From positions 1-64,000 of the forward strand of contig CANNZV010001188.1 of assembly GCA_947561585.1 (NCBI GenBank): 64,000 nucleotides of DNA, given 5' to 3'. Origin of the DNA: Caprella mutica (lineage: Eukaryota > Arthropoda > Malacostraca > Amphipoda > Caprellidae). A program made the position numbers and the translations under genes. Under the pieces are notes generated by a model that saw only the letters and a program-made list of their open reading frames with translations, was not told where the DNA came from and did not search any database. This document shows positions 17,487 through 30,224 of the stretch, one piece after another; position 1 is the first letter of the stretch; every line of letters starts with the position of its first letter.

Positions 17487-20400
17487 TATATCACTCACTA
17501 TAGTTAACTCACTATATCACTCACTATAGTATAGTTAACCCACTATATCACTCACTATAGTTAACTCACTATATCACTCACTATAGTATAGTTAACCCAC
17601 TATATCACTCACTATAGTTAACTCACTATATCACTCACTATAGTATAGTTAACCCACTATATCATTCACTATAGTTAACTCACTATATCACTCACTATAG
17701 TATAGTTAACCCACTATATCACTCACTATAGTTAACTCACTATATCACTCACTATAGTATAGTTAACCCACTATATCATTCACTATAGTTAACTCACTAT
17801 ATCACTCACTATAGTATAGTTAACCCACTATATCACTCACTATAGTTAACTCACTATATCACTCACTATAGTATAGTTAACCCACTATATCATTCACTAT
17901 AGTTAACTCACTATATCACTCACTATAGTATAGTTAACCCACTATATCACTCACTATAGTTAACTCACTATATCACTCACTATAGTATAGTTAACCCACT
18001 ATATCATTCACTCACTATATCATTCACAATAGTATAGTTAACCCACTATATCATTCACTCACTATATCATTCACTATAGTTAACTCACTATATCATTCAC
18101 TATAGTTAACTCACTATATCACTCACTATAGTTAACTCACTATATCATTCACTATAGTTAACTCACTCTATCACTCACTATAGTTCACTCACTATATCAC
18201 TCACTATAGTTCACTCACTATATCATTCACTATAGTTAACTCACTATATCATTCACTATAGTTCACTCACTATATCTTTCACTATAGTTCACTCACTATA
18301 TCTTTCACTATAGTTCACTCATTATATCACTCACTATAGTTCACTCACTATATCATTCACTATAGTTCACTCACTATATCTTTCACTATAGTTCACTCAC
18401 TATATCTTTCACTATAGTTCACTCACTATATCTTTCACTATAGTTCACTCACTATATCTTTCACTATAGTTCACTCACTATATCTTTCACTATAGTTCAC
18501 TCACTATATCTTTCACTATAGTTCACTCACTATATCTTTCACTATAGTTCACTCACTATATCATTCACTATAGTTCACTCACTATATCATTCACTATAGT
18601 TCACTCACTATATCTTTCACTATAGTTCACTCACTATATCTTTCACTATAGTTCACTCACTATATCTTTCACTATAGTTCACTCACTATATCTTTCACTA
18701 TAGTTCACTCACTATATCTTTCACTATAGTTCACTCACTGTATCTTTCACTATAGTTCACTCACTATATCTTTCACTATAGTTCACTCACTATATCTTTC
18801 ACTATAGTTCACTCACTATATCTTTCACTATAGTTCACTCACTATATCTTTCACTATAGTTCACTCACTATATCTTTCACTATAGTTCACTCACTATATC
18901 TTTCACTATAGTTCACTCACTATATCTTTCACTATAGTTCACTCACTATATCATTCACTATAGTTCACTCACTATATCTTTCACTATAGTTCACTCACTA
19001 TATCTTTCACTATAGTTCACTCACTATATCTTTCACTATAGTTCACTCACTATATCTTTCACTATAGTTCACTCACTATATCATTCACTATAGTTCACTC
19101 ACTATATCATTCACTATAGTTCACTCACTATATCTTTCACTATAGTTCACTCACTATATCTTTCACTATAGTTCACTCACTATATCTTTCACTATAGTTC
19201 ACTCACTATATCTTTCACTATAGTTCACTCACTATATCTTTCACTATAGTTCACTCACTGTATCTTTCACTATAGTTCACTCACTATATCTTTCACTATA
19301 GTTCACTCACTATATCTTTCACTATAGTTCACTCACTATATCTTTCACTATAGTTCACTCACTATATCTTTCACTATAGTTCACTCACTATATCACTCAC
19401 TATAGTTAACTCACTATATCATTCACTATAGTTAACTCACTCTATCACTCACTATAGTTCACTCACTATATCACTCACTATAGTTCACTCACTATATCAT
19501 TCACTATAGTTAACTCACTATATCATTCACTATAGTTCACTCACTATATCTTTCACTATAGTTCACTCACTATATCTTTCACTATAGTTCACTCATTATA
19601 TCACTCACTATAGTTCACTCACTATATCATTCACTATAGTTCACTCACTATATCTTTCACTATAGTTCACTCACTATATCTTTCACTATAGTTCACTCAC
19701 TATATCTTTCACTATAGTTCACTCACTATATCTTTCACTATAGTTCACTCACTATATCTTTCACTATAGTTCACTCACTATATCTTTCACTATAGTTCAC
19801 TCACTATATCTTTCACTATAGTTCACTCACTATATCATTCACTATAGTTCACTCACTATATCATTCACTATAGTTCACTCACTATATCTTTCACTATAGT
19901 TCACTCACTATATCTTTCACTATAGTTCACTCACTATATCTTTCACTATAGTTCACTCACTATATCTTTCACTATAGTTCACTCACTATATCTTTCACTA
20001 TAGTTCACTCACTGTATCTTTCACTATAGTTCACTCACTATATCTTTCACTATAGTTCACTCACTATATCTTTCACTATAGTTCACTCACTATATCTTTC
20101 ACTATAGTTCACTCACTATATCTTTCACTATAGTTCACTCACTATATCTTTCACTATAGTTCACTCACTATATCTTTCACTATAGTTCACTCACTATATC
20201 TTTCACTATAGTTCACTCACTATATCTTTCACTATAGTTCACTCACTATATCTTTCACTATAGTTCACTCACTATATCATTGACTATAGTTCACTCACTA
20301 TATCATTCACTATAGTTCACTCACTATATCTTTCACTATAGTTCACTCACTATATCTTTCACTATAGTTCACTCACTATATCTTTCACTATAGTTCACTC

Positions 20401-20657
20401 ACTATATCTTTCACTATAGTTCACTCACTATATCTTTCACTATAGTTCACTCACTGTATCTTTCACTATAGTTCACTCACTATATCTTTCACTATAGTTC
20501 ACTCACTATATCTTTCACTATAGTTCACTCACTATATATTTCACTATAGTTCACTCACTATATCTTTCACTATAGTTCACTCACTATATCTTTCACTATA
20601 GTTCACTCACTATATCTTTCACTATAGTTCACTCACTATATCACTCACTATAGTTCA
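17487..20657. repeat. Satellite array: 26-bp unit with a 57-bp higher-order form at its left
   Basis: The basic unit is TTCACTATAGTTCACTCACTATATC plus one T. From 17487 to about 18000 the array follows a 57-bp form (two units plus AGTAT, with TTAACCC in place of TTCACTC). From about 18010 on it is the plain 26-bp form with T/A variants (TCTTTCAC, TCATTCAC, TCACTCAC). Rare variants recur 1274 bp (49 units) apart: ACTCTA at 18165 and 19439, ACTCATTATA at 18317 and 19591, and the CTGTAT variant G at 18740 and 20014. This shows a long duplicated block. Confidence 0.95.
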
Positions 20658-22346
20658 CAGTATTTAAGTTTTCATCTATACAAATCTTCAGAATTCTCAC
20701 GAGGTCTTCAATAATTCGAATTCCAAGTGGGTCGAATATTCAAAATATTCCATATTGAGCCTCGAGAGGAACGTCTGACTCGAGAGTTTTAGCATAAATT
20801 ATGTTTGATATTCACTCCTAAGTAGACTCATTTCGCTAGTCTTCGTCAGCACTTATTTCTCTTAAAACACAAAATGAGTTGAAGTGTTCATTACTATAAT
20901 GTTTATAAATGTAATAAAATACTGGAGTAAATAGTCAGATGGAAAATATATAAGACTTACATAGTTCATACATCAGAACTGATCATCTTACAGTACAGAG
21001 AAAATAACTTCCAGAATGAAACGTCACTTTGAAAGCATCTTTTATCGTGCAATTTATAATCGATTAAGAAATCGTTTAATCAATTACATTTTGTATGATA
21101 AAGTTACTCAATGAATTATATGTCCATTATTGAAATAAATGGTACATGGTGCTGTTGCCTTGCTATCATAGGAATAATTGCGATCTTTAAAAGCTGACTG
21201 GGAAAATAATCTCCCAAAATTTCTTCGCAGTATGTTTGCTATTTTATGTTTGGTTGAACTTTACATTCGAACGTATAAGAAAATTTAGAAAAACTATTAT
21301 TAAAATATCAAAATTTATTTGTAAGCTAAATAGAATTTAATGTTTTGCATTGTTATTTGTTTAAAAGAAAATTTACCTACATGTGTTCTTAACTTTTAAC
21401 TTAGTTATAGGTTTTCCATGCGTTGAAATTTATTGAATTAAGGTTTAATCTAATCAAGAACAAGATTTAAAGCTCAGGCAATGCAGACTTGAAAAAGAAA
21501 ATATAAAAAGTGAAATGGCGAGACGTGACTTTCTTTATTTATTCAATGTTAATAATGTTAATAATTTATTAATAATTTCAAGATGAACTATATCATGAAG
21601 TCATCAATAAAGGCAGGAGTTAAATTTGGCGTAAAACTGACAGAAGAAGTTGCAGTGAGTGTTTGCTTTAGCAGAAGAAAAGCTTGGCTGATGAGGTAGG
21701 AGGAGTTGTTTCTGAGCAAAACAATCAAGTATCTCAGCAAACATCAGCTTCTATTCCTGTACACAAACAGAGAGCCTCTTCTTTCTATTTCCCAATTTTA
21801 GAGAAGTACCAAACTCTTGCCTTACTGCAGGAGAAATCGAACCAGCTTATTGTCTATGCAGACATTTAATGGAAGGAATTATGACTTCTGTGAAGTATTT
21901 ATTGGATATTATTGAGTAGAATGTTGTCATTGAATGAGAAATCTGCTTCCACTCCATCATAAGTAAAGAGATCAGACTATCAAAATAATTATGATATGCA
22001 AACCAGTCATGTACCCTGCAGACAATTACACATCACATACACATGTTTACAATGTCGTTTAATGGTTTTAATGTGGCAATACAGTATGTGTTATACACAT
22101 TAGATCAATCTAACCATTATAAAAACACATAATTAACATGTAGTAATTATTGTAGTTATTCCATTTCAAAACCATATAATAAAAACCATATCAAATAGAG
22201 ATTGTATACATGTTCATTGGTCAATTGACCACATCATATCCACATGTTAGTTACCATACTTATAACAGTTGTTTACCATGTGTTATTTACCATATTACCA
22301 TGTAAAACTACATGTAATTCATATGGTATCCATTTCCAAAAAGTAC
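20658..22346. other. Anonymous AT-rich DNA, 1.7 kb
   Basis: No gene is recognised. A 61-residue open frame (21684-21869) matches no motif I know. From about 22030 on, ACATGT/ACCATGTG-type words recur and lead into the 35-bp array at 22348, suggesting that the array grew from a local repeat-rich element. Confidence 0.35.
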
Positions 22347-22347
22347 A

Positions 22348-22642
22348 CATGGTATACACATGATTTAAATGTGTAAGTGCCACATGGTATACACATGATT
22401 TAAATGTGTAAGTGCCACATGGTATACACATGATTTGAATGTGTAAGTGCCACATGGTATACACATGATTTGAATGTGTAAGTGCCACATGGTATACACA
22501 TGATTTAAATGTGTAAGTGCCACATGGTATACACATGATTTAAATGTGTAAGTGCCACATGGTATACACATGATTTAAATGTGTAAGTGCCACATGGTAT
22601 ACACATGATTTAAATGTGTAAGTGCCACATGGTATACACATG
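22348..22642. repeat. 35-bp tandem repeat, about 8.4 units
   Basis: The unit consists of CATGGTATACACATGATTT followed by AAATGTGTAAGTGCCA, with one common A/G variant (TTTAAA/TTTGAA). Units are nearly identical. Each contains GTATAC and ACATGT-like palindromes. Minus-strand open frames here are artefacts. Confidence 0.95.
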
Positions 22643-22815
22643 GAATTGTTTCTCAATGGTAAAGATAAAAGTTTATTAATATTCTATGATAGGTTAAGGA
22701 ACTGATTTCAAGTACCTCAATGTTCACATTTAACACAAGTGGCTACTTTATTCATCAACAAATATCCAATTTGATATTCATTTGCTAGTCATTCAAGAAA
22801 GTGTCTTGTCATTAC

Positions 22816-23277
22816 CTCTTAATTAGAATATTATCTTATTATCTTAATTAGAATATTATCTTATTATCTTAATTAGAATATTATCTTATTACCTTAATTA
22901 GAATATTATCTTATTATCTTAATTAGAATATTATCTTATTATCTTAATTAGAATATTATCTTATTATCTTAATTAGAATATTATCTTATTATCTTAATTA
23001 GAATATTATCTTATTATCTTAATTAGAATATTATCTTATTATCTTAATTAGAATATTATCTTATTATCTTAATTAGAATATTATCTTATTATCTTAATTA
23101 GAATATTATCTTATTATCTTAATTAGAATAATCTTATTATCTTAATTAGAATAATATCTTATTATCTTAATTAGAATAATATCTTATTATCTTAATTAGA
23201 ATAATATCTTATTATCTTAATTAGAATAATATCTTATTATCTTAATTAGAATAATATCTTATTATCTTAATTAGAAT
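22816..23277. repeat. 25-bp tandem repeat (AATTAGAATATTATCTTATTATCTT type), about 18 units
   Basis: The unit consists of AATTAGAATATTATC followed by TTATTATCTT. From about 23130 on it switches to a variant with AATAATATC in place of AATATTATC, so two homogenised sub-blocks sit side by side. Confidence 0.95.
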
Positions 23278-24591
23278 TAAATTTGAATCTTACAATTTGT
23301 AAAATCTTCACACAAGACACCGAATCTGATAAAACTCAATTCTTTTTCTATTATCGATGAATTCACCAAGAAAAACCGTATTGTTTTTCCGCCTAAAAAA
23401 AGGCACGTCTGCATTCTTATGTTTTCTTAATTATTCCGGTAATGAAATTCTTGTTGGACGAATTTCCTTTTGTTTACAAATTGCAATGATGTTTGCAGGC
23501 GTTTTCTAATTTCCGCTACAAATTGAATCAGGAAGAATCTTTCTTTGCGATTGAATAACTCTTCAGTAGACAAAATAAATACTTTCTTATAACTAATGGA
23601 AAATTCTTACGCATTACAGTTACATATAATGTTCTACCGAATGAGTTAAAGCCCTGCATAACAATGAAACAAATCATAGAATAATGAAATGGTTCATAAT
23701 ATACAGTAAATACTTCATAATGTCTTCATATTTCATAATGAGAAACCAAAACATAAAATTTGAATGCATTAATTCAAGTAATAATCAAAAATTGGCGAAA
23801 GTTACTTCCCATTTGCTTACCTAATCAGTTCATCCATGTAAAACATAACTATCTTGATTCTCTTACAATATGAATAATAGTTTGAAACTCAGTGTTGTTT
23901 TTATATTCAGTTGTAATAATAAGTGTGCCTTGTGAACGGGGAGGAGCAATTGACTTTTATCCCTCCGTGTCCATTCCGTCCAATCTGACTTACGCTACAG
24001 ACCGGACTTTTTCTGGAACTCAAAGTCTTTCGAATTAAAAAGGTCCCCGTCAAACATTTGGCATTGCTGCATCCATATAAAACACGACACAAACAAATGC
24101 AATAACAATTTGTCGTGTAGAGCCGCCCTTTTTGTTGTCTGTTGCCCAGAACAATGACTTGATGATTTTTGCCAGTTTTCAATGTTTTCTCTGACTATCA
24201 GAATGAAGTGGAAGTTTTATGGCGTTAAAAGCTCTGCAATATTTGTCTGTCATATCGCACTGTGGGATGCAGGCGCGTCTCTATTATATTGATGCGGTGT
24301 GGCAATTGTGTGGTTCTTTTTCAGCATATATGTTCATTATTTATATTTCCCTATACTCTTAAATTAAATAGCAGCAGAATTATCACTGAATAATATCATT
24401 CATAAGATTCTCATTTTTATTCATGTAAGTATCATCTTAATCAAATTGTGAAATTTCATTCACTCAAACTTCTTTAGAATTCTATAATAAATCCTAATAT
24501 ATTATAAAAACTAATAAGAAAATATCTAACTTCAATATGTGTATTTATTAATTATCATAAGTCACATTTTTTCACATACGTACTTAATTCT
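23278..24591. other. Anonymous AT-rich DNA, 1.3 kb
   Basis: A 91-residue minus-strand open frame (23907-24182) lies in a locally GC-richer patch (23930-24310) but resembles no known protein. Nothing else is seen. Confidence 0.3.
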
Positions 24592-24705
24592 TTTGATTGG
24601 AGGTCTTTGAATCTATTTTTTTCATTGCCAGAAGCCCCAACGTAATTCACATGGGGCTTCTGCGGAATTGTTTATCTTATAATGATTTATTTTTGAGATT
24701 TAGAT
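24592..24705 (+). mobile_element. Penelope-like element, 3'-end fragment
   Basis: This is clearly similar to 2405-2520: TTGGA..TCTTTGAATC, then AGAAGCCCCAAC..AATTCAC followed by GGGGCTTCT.CGGAATT, then the equivalent of the stop codon region AATGATTTATTTTTG. Only the last codons of the endonuclease ORF and the start of the 3' UTR are present, as expected for a strongly 5'-truncated retroelement copy. The terminal repeat is not obvious. Confidence 0.8.
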
Positions 24706-24779
24706 TTATTGCAGTCTGTATCATAGGAAAAATAAATGTTTTAATCATTAACTTCGCATATTGCAGTTACAAATGGTCT

Positions 24780-25062
24780 GATTTGGTGGGATGATTGGTC
24801 AATGTCCAGGAACCTGCTGGTAAGATTTTGGGAACGATTGGGTCAAAGGTCAAGGTCATTTATAACTCAATAACTCAAAAAGCATTCAACCAAATTGCAT
24901 GAAATTTGGTGGGATGATTGGTCATTAACCCATTACCAGTTTATTCGATTTTGGTAGCGAACGGGTCAGAGGTCAAGGTCTCATTTATAACCAAAGGATT
25001 GTTGTATGGTCAATGTCATTTATAAGCGGCACCGAAGGTATGCACTATACGAGTGCCAGTCA
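24780..25062 (+). repeat. Dispersed repeat family 3 ('GGTCAAAGGTCAAGGTCA'), copy 1
   Basis: This contains two internal sub-repeats of about 120 bp: (ATTCAACCAAATTGCATGAA), GGTGGGATGATTGGTCA, GATTTTGG.A.CGA, GGGTCAAAGGTCAAGGTCA. It ends in ATAAGCGGC.CCGAAGGTATGC. The same parts occur in 28025-28785 in the same orientation. There is no coding potential. The class of element is not certain; a Helitron-like non-autonomous element is one possibility. Confidence 0.65.
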
Positions 25063-25488
25063 TCTATTTCACTCTTGTTTTACATTTTTTTAATTAATTC
25101 TTTATTACGTTATATTGGTTTCATCACTTCTATTTATGTTACAAATTTAAATGCTATGTAACACCCGCGCATAGATCTGTGTGAAATTTCTTTTAAAAAT
25201 TATAGCAAATCATTGGTAGGATTGTTCAGTACAATAATTACCACAGTTATTGAGTTTTTCTTTGAACTGATAACAAATAATGAAATTTATGAGTATGATG
25301 CAGCATCAAAAGTTATTTTTGTCTATATTAAAAAAGCATAGAATTAACCATCAGCTGCTTTGGAAATATCTTCGTAAGACCAGTAAAATAGCAATGAAAG
25401 TAGCCACTCCTTGGTAGTGGAACTTCCTCATTCTCAGATTATTGTCGCACAAAAATAGATAGTTTGATTAGGAAGAATATTTCTTAAA
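25063..25488. other. Anonymous AT-rich DNA
   Basis: Nothing recognised. Confidence 0.3.
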
Positions 25489-25686
25489 GTCCCTGCAAAC
25501 GAGCGTCTTACTGACGTAGCGTCAAAAACACGCCTTACCTCATTTCGACCAGAATTGTCCATCTTTTATCTCTTATAACTTGCGACCAAAAAACGCATGT
25601 GTGTCCACATACCATCGAGTTATATGCTATTTTAGGGTCATGCGATAAATGACGTACGTCAAAAGACGCTCGTGTACAAAGGTGCT
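25489..25686. mobile_element. Miniature inverted-repeat element (ACGAGCGTC ends)
   Basis: The left end CAAACGAGCGTCTTACTGAC plus GTAGCGTCA is mirrored at the right by TGACGTACGTCAAAAGACG followed by CTCGTGTAC. The total is about 198 bp with no coding potential. The ACGAGCGT core is shared with the smaller element at 47313. Confidence 0.7.
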
Positions 25687-28024
25687 GTTGCCTAGAGGTC
25701 TCCTTCCATCTTTTCTAAATAGATCATCTCTTAAATATTAATGGCTACATGATATGAAGTCATGGTTATTCTAAATAAATTCTTATTAGCTTCTGATATT
25801 TTAATCATACCTATATTGAAATGGGTAATTGTTTCAAATTAGATTTGGATGAATTAATTAAAGCGCTAAGATTTTTCAGTAATAATTCATAATAGTTCAT
25901 TTTTTTAATATTGCTATATATATTTTTGACTTGAATAATTATTGATAATTTTACTTATAGTTCTATTCGTAAAGTCACAATTTTGTATTTTGATGTGAGA
26001 GAAGAGGAAGTAATTGAAGAAAATAATTGCAAGAAAATAATTGCAAGAAAATAATTGCTCTAGAAGCACATGAAGACTGTAATTGAATTGCATATTCTTT
26101 TAGTTTGTATAAAAACACAATTTAATTTCAAAATTGTTATTATGAGTAAATTGAAAATTGTTCATAATTGAGTGAACATTAAAAGGGAATCAATTAAAAA
26201 ATATCATTTCTTATGAATACTAATATTAGTGTTTTTCAAATAAAATCATAAATATCTTTTGTAATGTAACTTATATTTAAAACTAACTCGTATCTATTTA
26301 CTGAATTATATTACGGTGTAAAATAATTGAATAAAATGGAACAACAGAAATTGCACCGTTTGCTGACTCAGCTTTAGTTCATTATACATACCCAATCAAG
26401 GGTATCTACTGAAGTCAATGGAAGCAAAACCACATTCCATACTTCGGTGATATGCGTTTCAAACTTGTCCTCTGAAACTGGTCATAGGGTCCGTGGATAC
26501 TTAAGCACTTCTAGTCCCACTCATTGGCTGGGCGGGAGCCCACTGTCCCTTTCTTCCAAATTTACATCCCAGGAAATACCACCTAACTCTTATATCATCG
26601 ATCTACTCCCGAATTCTCTATTTTCTTTGTCAGATCATTCTTTCTTACGTGAATAGACTTCGCCCAGATAAAGCTCTCACTTCTTGCAGTGTTGTGAAGC
26701 CAACACGGAAAAACTATACCTCTTATTGTAGTTTACTGCCTGAGCCCATTACCTATTTCGAATAATATGGAGATTCACATCTCTCCGAGATCTCTGGACC
26801 TACTACACTCAGTCTCTCTGTAATCTGAGAGTGACCCAATCTGCAATTTCGAATACTATTTCCTCCCATACCTTTCCCCTTACCGGCACCATCCTGACCT
26901 TTCCTTGTTGAAAAAGACAACTAAAGCTCTACTTTTCACATATTTCCAGTTACGGTCGGGTCACTGATCATTGCTCAGCTCTCACCTGCCACTCATCGGG
27001 ATAGCCCCTGAAACACCTTCCCTAAATGCCTGACTTAGTTTATTCCTCATCGAATATAACTACCTGACATGGACGGCACCCCAGATTGGTAGTGTCCAAT
27101 TCCGTTGTCCAAGTCCGCGCGAAAGTGATTCAAACGTGGATTAACAGGAATTTACCTTTCTTCGTTATAGGCAAATATGTCTGACCAGCATTACCTTTAT
27201 CTGTTGTATTCATTTAATTGGTCAATTTTGGAGAAAAGGTCTCAGCTACTTCTCACACTTCTCTCGAGACCCTGAAAGCAAAATTGCAAGTGGAATAGGA
27301 AGCCATTCCACCAGAACAGAGACGTTTCGCTTGCGATGCTCTTGTTACTACACTAAAGACTGTATATAGTTTGTAATAAGGGCAGTTTTTATCAAATAAA
27401 TGGAACAATATATATGTATATCAAAAATTTGTAGCCATAATTATGAATCACCCTGTATAGTGTATAGTTTTTTATTTATTGGATAAATGATAATAAGAAC
27501 GCGCACACGTGTTTATTATTTCAATTAAGCCGAGTCTGTAGAATCCTTATATGAAGTAATAAATAGAATAAGAGGCACCATTATAATCTACCATGAAAGA
27601 GATGCTAGAACAAAAGCCGCTTATTGCCCCCATTAAATAAGGGATAGAACATGTCTCATTCTAATAAATCACCTGTCACACTAATTTATGTCATTTAATT
27701 ACAAACTAATTTCGAATACCAAACTAGCGACAAATTGAGCGATGGTAAAACACTATTTAAGACTTTATCGCCGGTACATCGCGAGTAATTAGTGAATACA
27801 TAATTGAAGTCACCTGCTGTGTACGAGCTAATATTGTACATGTTCTAATTAATGATTTCGATAAGCTTCGTCAAAACAAGAAGTTAATTGGAGATTATAT
27901 TCAATTGGAATCATTATTTGATGAAAAACCTCACGTAGTAATTGATCATGTCTTACTTTATTAGCTTCGAAAAATTACAGAAGAATATGTTTTGATCGGC
28001 ATTTGTTTATTTATTTGTAATCTT
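25687..28024. other. Anonymous DNA with a GC-richer block (26360-27330)
   Basis: The outer parts are AT-rich and featureless. The block at 26360-27330 has a more balanced composition and many short open stretches, which suggests an old inserted element or gene remnant, but I see no recognisable protein. Bases 27225-27310 resemble the reverse complement of 33045-33150 (GAAGTAGCT.AGACC, CCACTTGCAATTTT), so part of it is a dispersed repeat. ATGAATCACCCTGTATA at about 27447 resembles an insect mariner end, but no partner is visible. Confidence 0.4.
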
Positions 28025-28785
28025 GTTATTCGCATAACTCAAAAAGTATTCAACAAATAGCGTGAAATTTTGTGAAGCGATTGCTCATTATCCAGGAACC
28101 ATTTCATCAGATTTTGGGAGCAATCGGGTCAAAGGACAAAATCTAACACTCGTAGAGCGGAGATATTTGAGCTCCAAGAGTTCCAATTCTAGTTACCTTC
28201 GCAGAATGCGGGAAAGTCATATTTTAGCCTTCGTTTTTTATTTATTTAGTTATTTATCCTCTTGTTATTCGCTTAACTGAAAAAATGTTCAACCAAATTG
28301 CCTGAAATTTGGTTAAACGATTGGTCCATGTCCAGTGACCTGCTGGTAGAATTTTGGGAACCACCTGGTTAAAGGTCAAGGTCATGGTCATTTATAACTC
28401 AAAAAAATTGGACCATATTGCATGAAACTTGGTGGGACGATTGGTCAATATACAAGAACCATTTTTTTAGATTTTTTGGGAGCGATCGGGTCAAAGGTCA
28501 AAGATCAAGGTCATGGCCATTTGAAACTCAATAAGCATTCAACCAAATTGTCTGAAATTTGATGGGACGATTGGACTATGTCCAGGAACCATCTGGTAGA
28601 ATTTTGGGAGTGATCCGGTGAAAGGTCAAGGTCATTTATAACTCATAAACTCAAAAGTGTTGAACCATATTGCATGAAACTTGATGGGACGATTAGTCAC
28701 TATCCAGTCACCAGTGTATTAGATTTTGGTTGAAAACGGATAAGCGGCGGCGAAGGTATGCGCTCTACCGAATGAATGCACGTAA
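28025..28785 (+). repeat. Dispersed repeat family 3, copy 2, with internal sub-repeats of about 120 bp
   Basis: This has at least five diverged sub-repeats, each with CAACCAAATTG..TGAAATTTG, GGGACGATTGGTC, A.TTTTGGGA and TCAAAGGTCAAGGTCAT. It ends in ATAAGCGGCGGCGAAGGTAT followed by GCGCTCTACCG, and finally CTAGT. The ending matches copy 1. No long ORF is present. Confidence 0.7.
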
Positions 28786-29646
28786 TCTAGTATATTATTG
28801 TTTCGGTAGCTTCAGACTTTTGGAATATTGCAAAGATTTTTATTCCCCTGATATTTATTTTTGTCTCACGAATATTTCGATTATTTATATAAATATATAA
28901 TTGAGGTGAAAAGCAAAAGTTGATTTAAATTCCAAGGGAGTTTTTTCCTGGAAAACTTTTCATAAACCGATATATTGTCTACCACGCACAGTGCATGATA
29001 GACAATAACAATAACGCAGATATATTCGACTAAAGCATAACCTACCAAAATTTAGCGACTGAAACATAGGATAGTTATAGCTTCTCTACCCTAACCAAAT
29101 TAGTAAAGACAAATAAAAGAAAGTTCTCTCTCCTAAATATCGACTGTTTTTTAGCCAATAAAGGACCGCTGTACATGATCATCCCTCTATCTGCGCCAGA
29201 GAAATAATTCCCTGTAACTAACACTCCACGGCTGCAAAATAACGAAAAAGAGTCCAATTAATCGGCTACCGATATATCGAGCTCCATAACAAAGTTAGGA
29301 AACAACATGGCCAAAAATTACTCTAATGGCTACCAAGAATAAAAGAGTAAGCAGCAATAGAATAATGTTAAATTAGAATATAATTCACACTGGCAAGAAT
29401 AAAGCTTCACTACCAAGAGTGAAGAATCAGCTTCTAGGTTTACTGGACTTACGACTTTCTTACCTATGGGAACTAATTAAATTGCTAACTCTTGTCATGA
29501 TAACAAATGAATCAAAATTTAGCAATGAGAGTCAAGGCTCTATTCATGTTGTATGATTGTTGTTAATTACTTTCTGCTAAAGTCATTAAATATTTTCTTT
29601 GAATCAGATCGATACATTCTTACATTTTTATTTCTACGTGACATCA
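28786..29646. other. Anonymous AT-rich DNA
   Basis: No gene is seen. A 60-residue minus-strand open frame (29075-29257) has no recognisable motif. Confidence 0.3.
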
Positions 29647-30224
29647 GTTCACCATGTGAAATAGTTCACCATGTGAAGTAGTTCACCATGTGAAATAGTT
29701 CACCTGTGAAATAGTTCACCATGTGAAATAGTTCACCTGTGAAATAGTTCACCATGTGAAATAGTTCACCTGTGAAATAGTTCACCTGTGAAATAGTTCA
29801 CCTGTGAAATAGTTCACCTGTGAAATAGTTCACCTGTGAAATAGTTCACCTGTGAAATAGTTCACCATGTGAAATAGTTCACCATGTGTAATAGTTCACC
29901 TGTGAAATAGTTCACCATGTGAAATAGTTCACCATGTGAAATAGTTCACCATGTGAAATAGTTCACCTGTGAAATAGTTCACCATGTGAAATAGTTCACC
30001 ATGTGAAATAGTTCACCATGTGAAATAGTTCACCATGTGAAATAGTTCACCTGTGAAATAGTTCACCATATGAAATAGTTCACCATATGAAATAGTTCAC
30101 CATATGAAATAGTTCACCATATGAAATAGTTCACCATATGAAATAGTTCACCATATGAAATAGTTCACCATATGAAATAGTTCACCATATGAAATAGTTC
30201 ACCATATGAAATAGTTCACCATAC
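29647..30224. repeat. 16/17-bp tandem repeat (GAAATAGTTCACCATGT), about 34 units
   Basis: Three unit types are seen: GAAATAGTTCACCATGT, the shorter GAAATAGTTCACCTGT, and GAAATAGTTCACCATAT. The first two are interspersed; the last ten units (30064-30224) are all the third type, a homogenised block at the right edge. Confidence 0.95.

Larger units (their letters stand above)
16092..17488 (+). mobile_element. Tc1/mariner element with degraded transposase
   Basis: The outer inverted repeats share GGGTCAAAAGTGTTTGC (about 16098-16114) with its exact inverse at 17464-17480. The right end abuts TA and then satellite sequence. An extra copy of the end motif (GCAAACACTTTTGGGTCAC) lies internally at 17273-17291, so the right end may be duplicated or may derive from two nested copies. 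Confidence 0.85.

Noticed and set aside
17487..20657. Could any of the arrays be a CRISPR locus?
   Set aside because: Units are directly adjacent with no unique spacers and no cas genes, and the genome is eukaryotic.
26447..26656. Host gene exon in the GC-richer block 26360-27330
   Set aside because: Frames are short, no protein family is recognisable, and part of the block recurs inverted at 33045, suggesting an old repeat.
27440..27465. ATGAATCACCCTGTATA as a mariner terminal repeat
   Set aside because: Similar to known insect element ends, but no inverse partner or transposase was found nearby.
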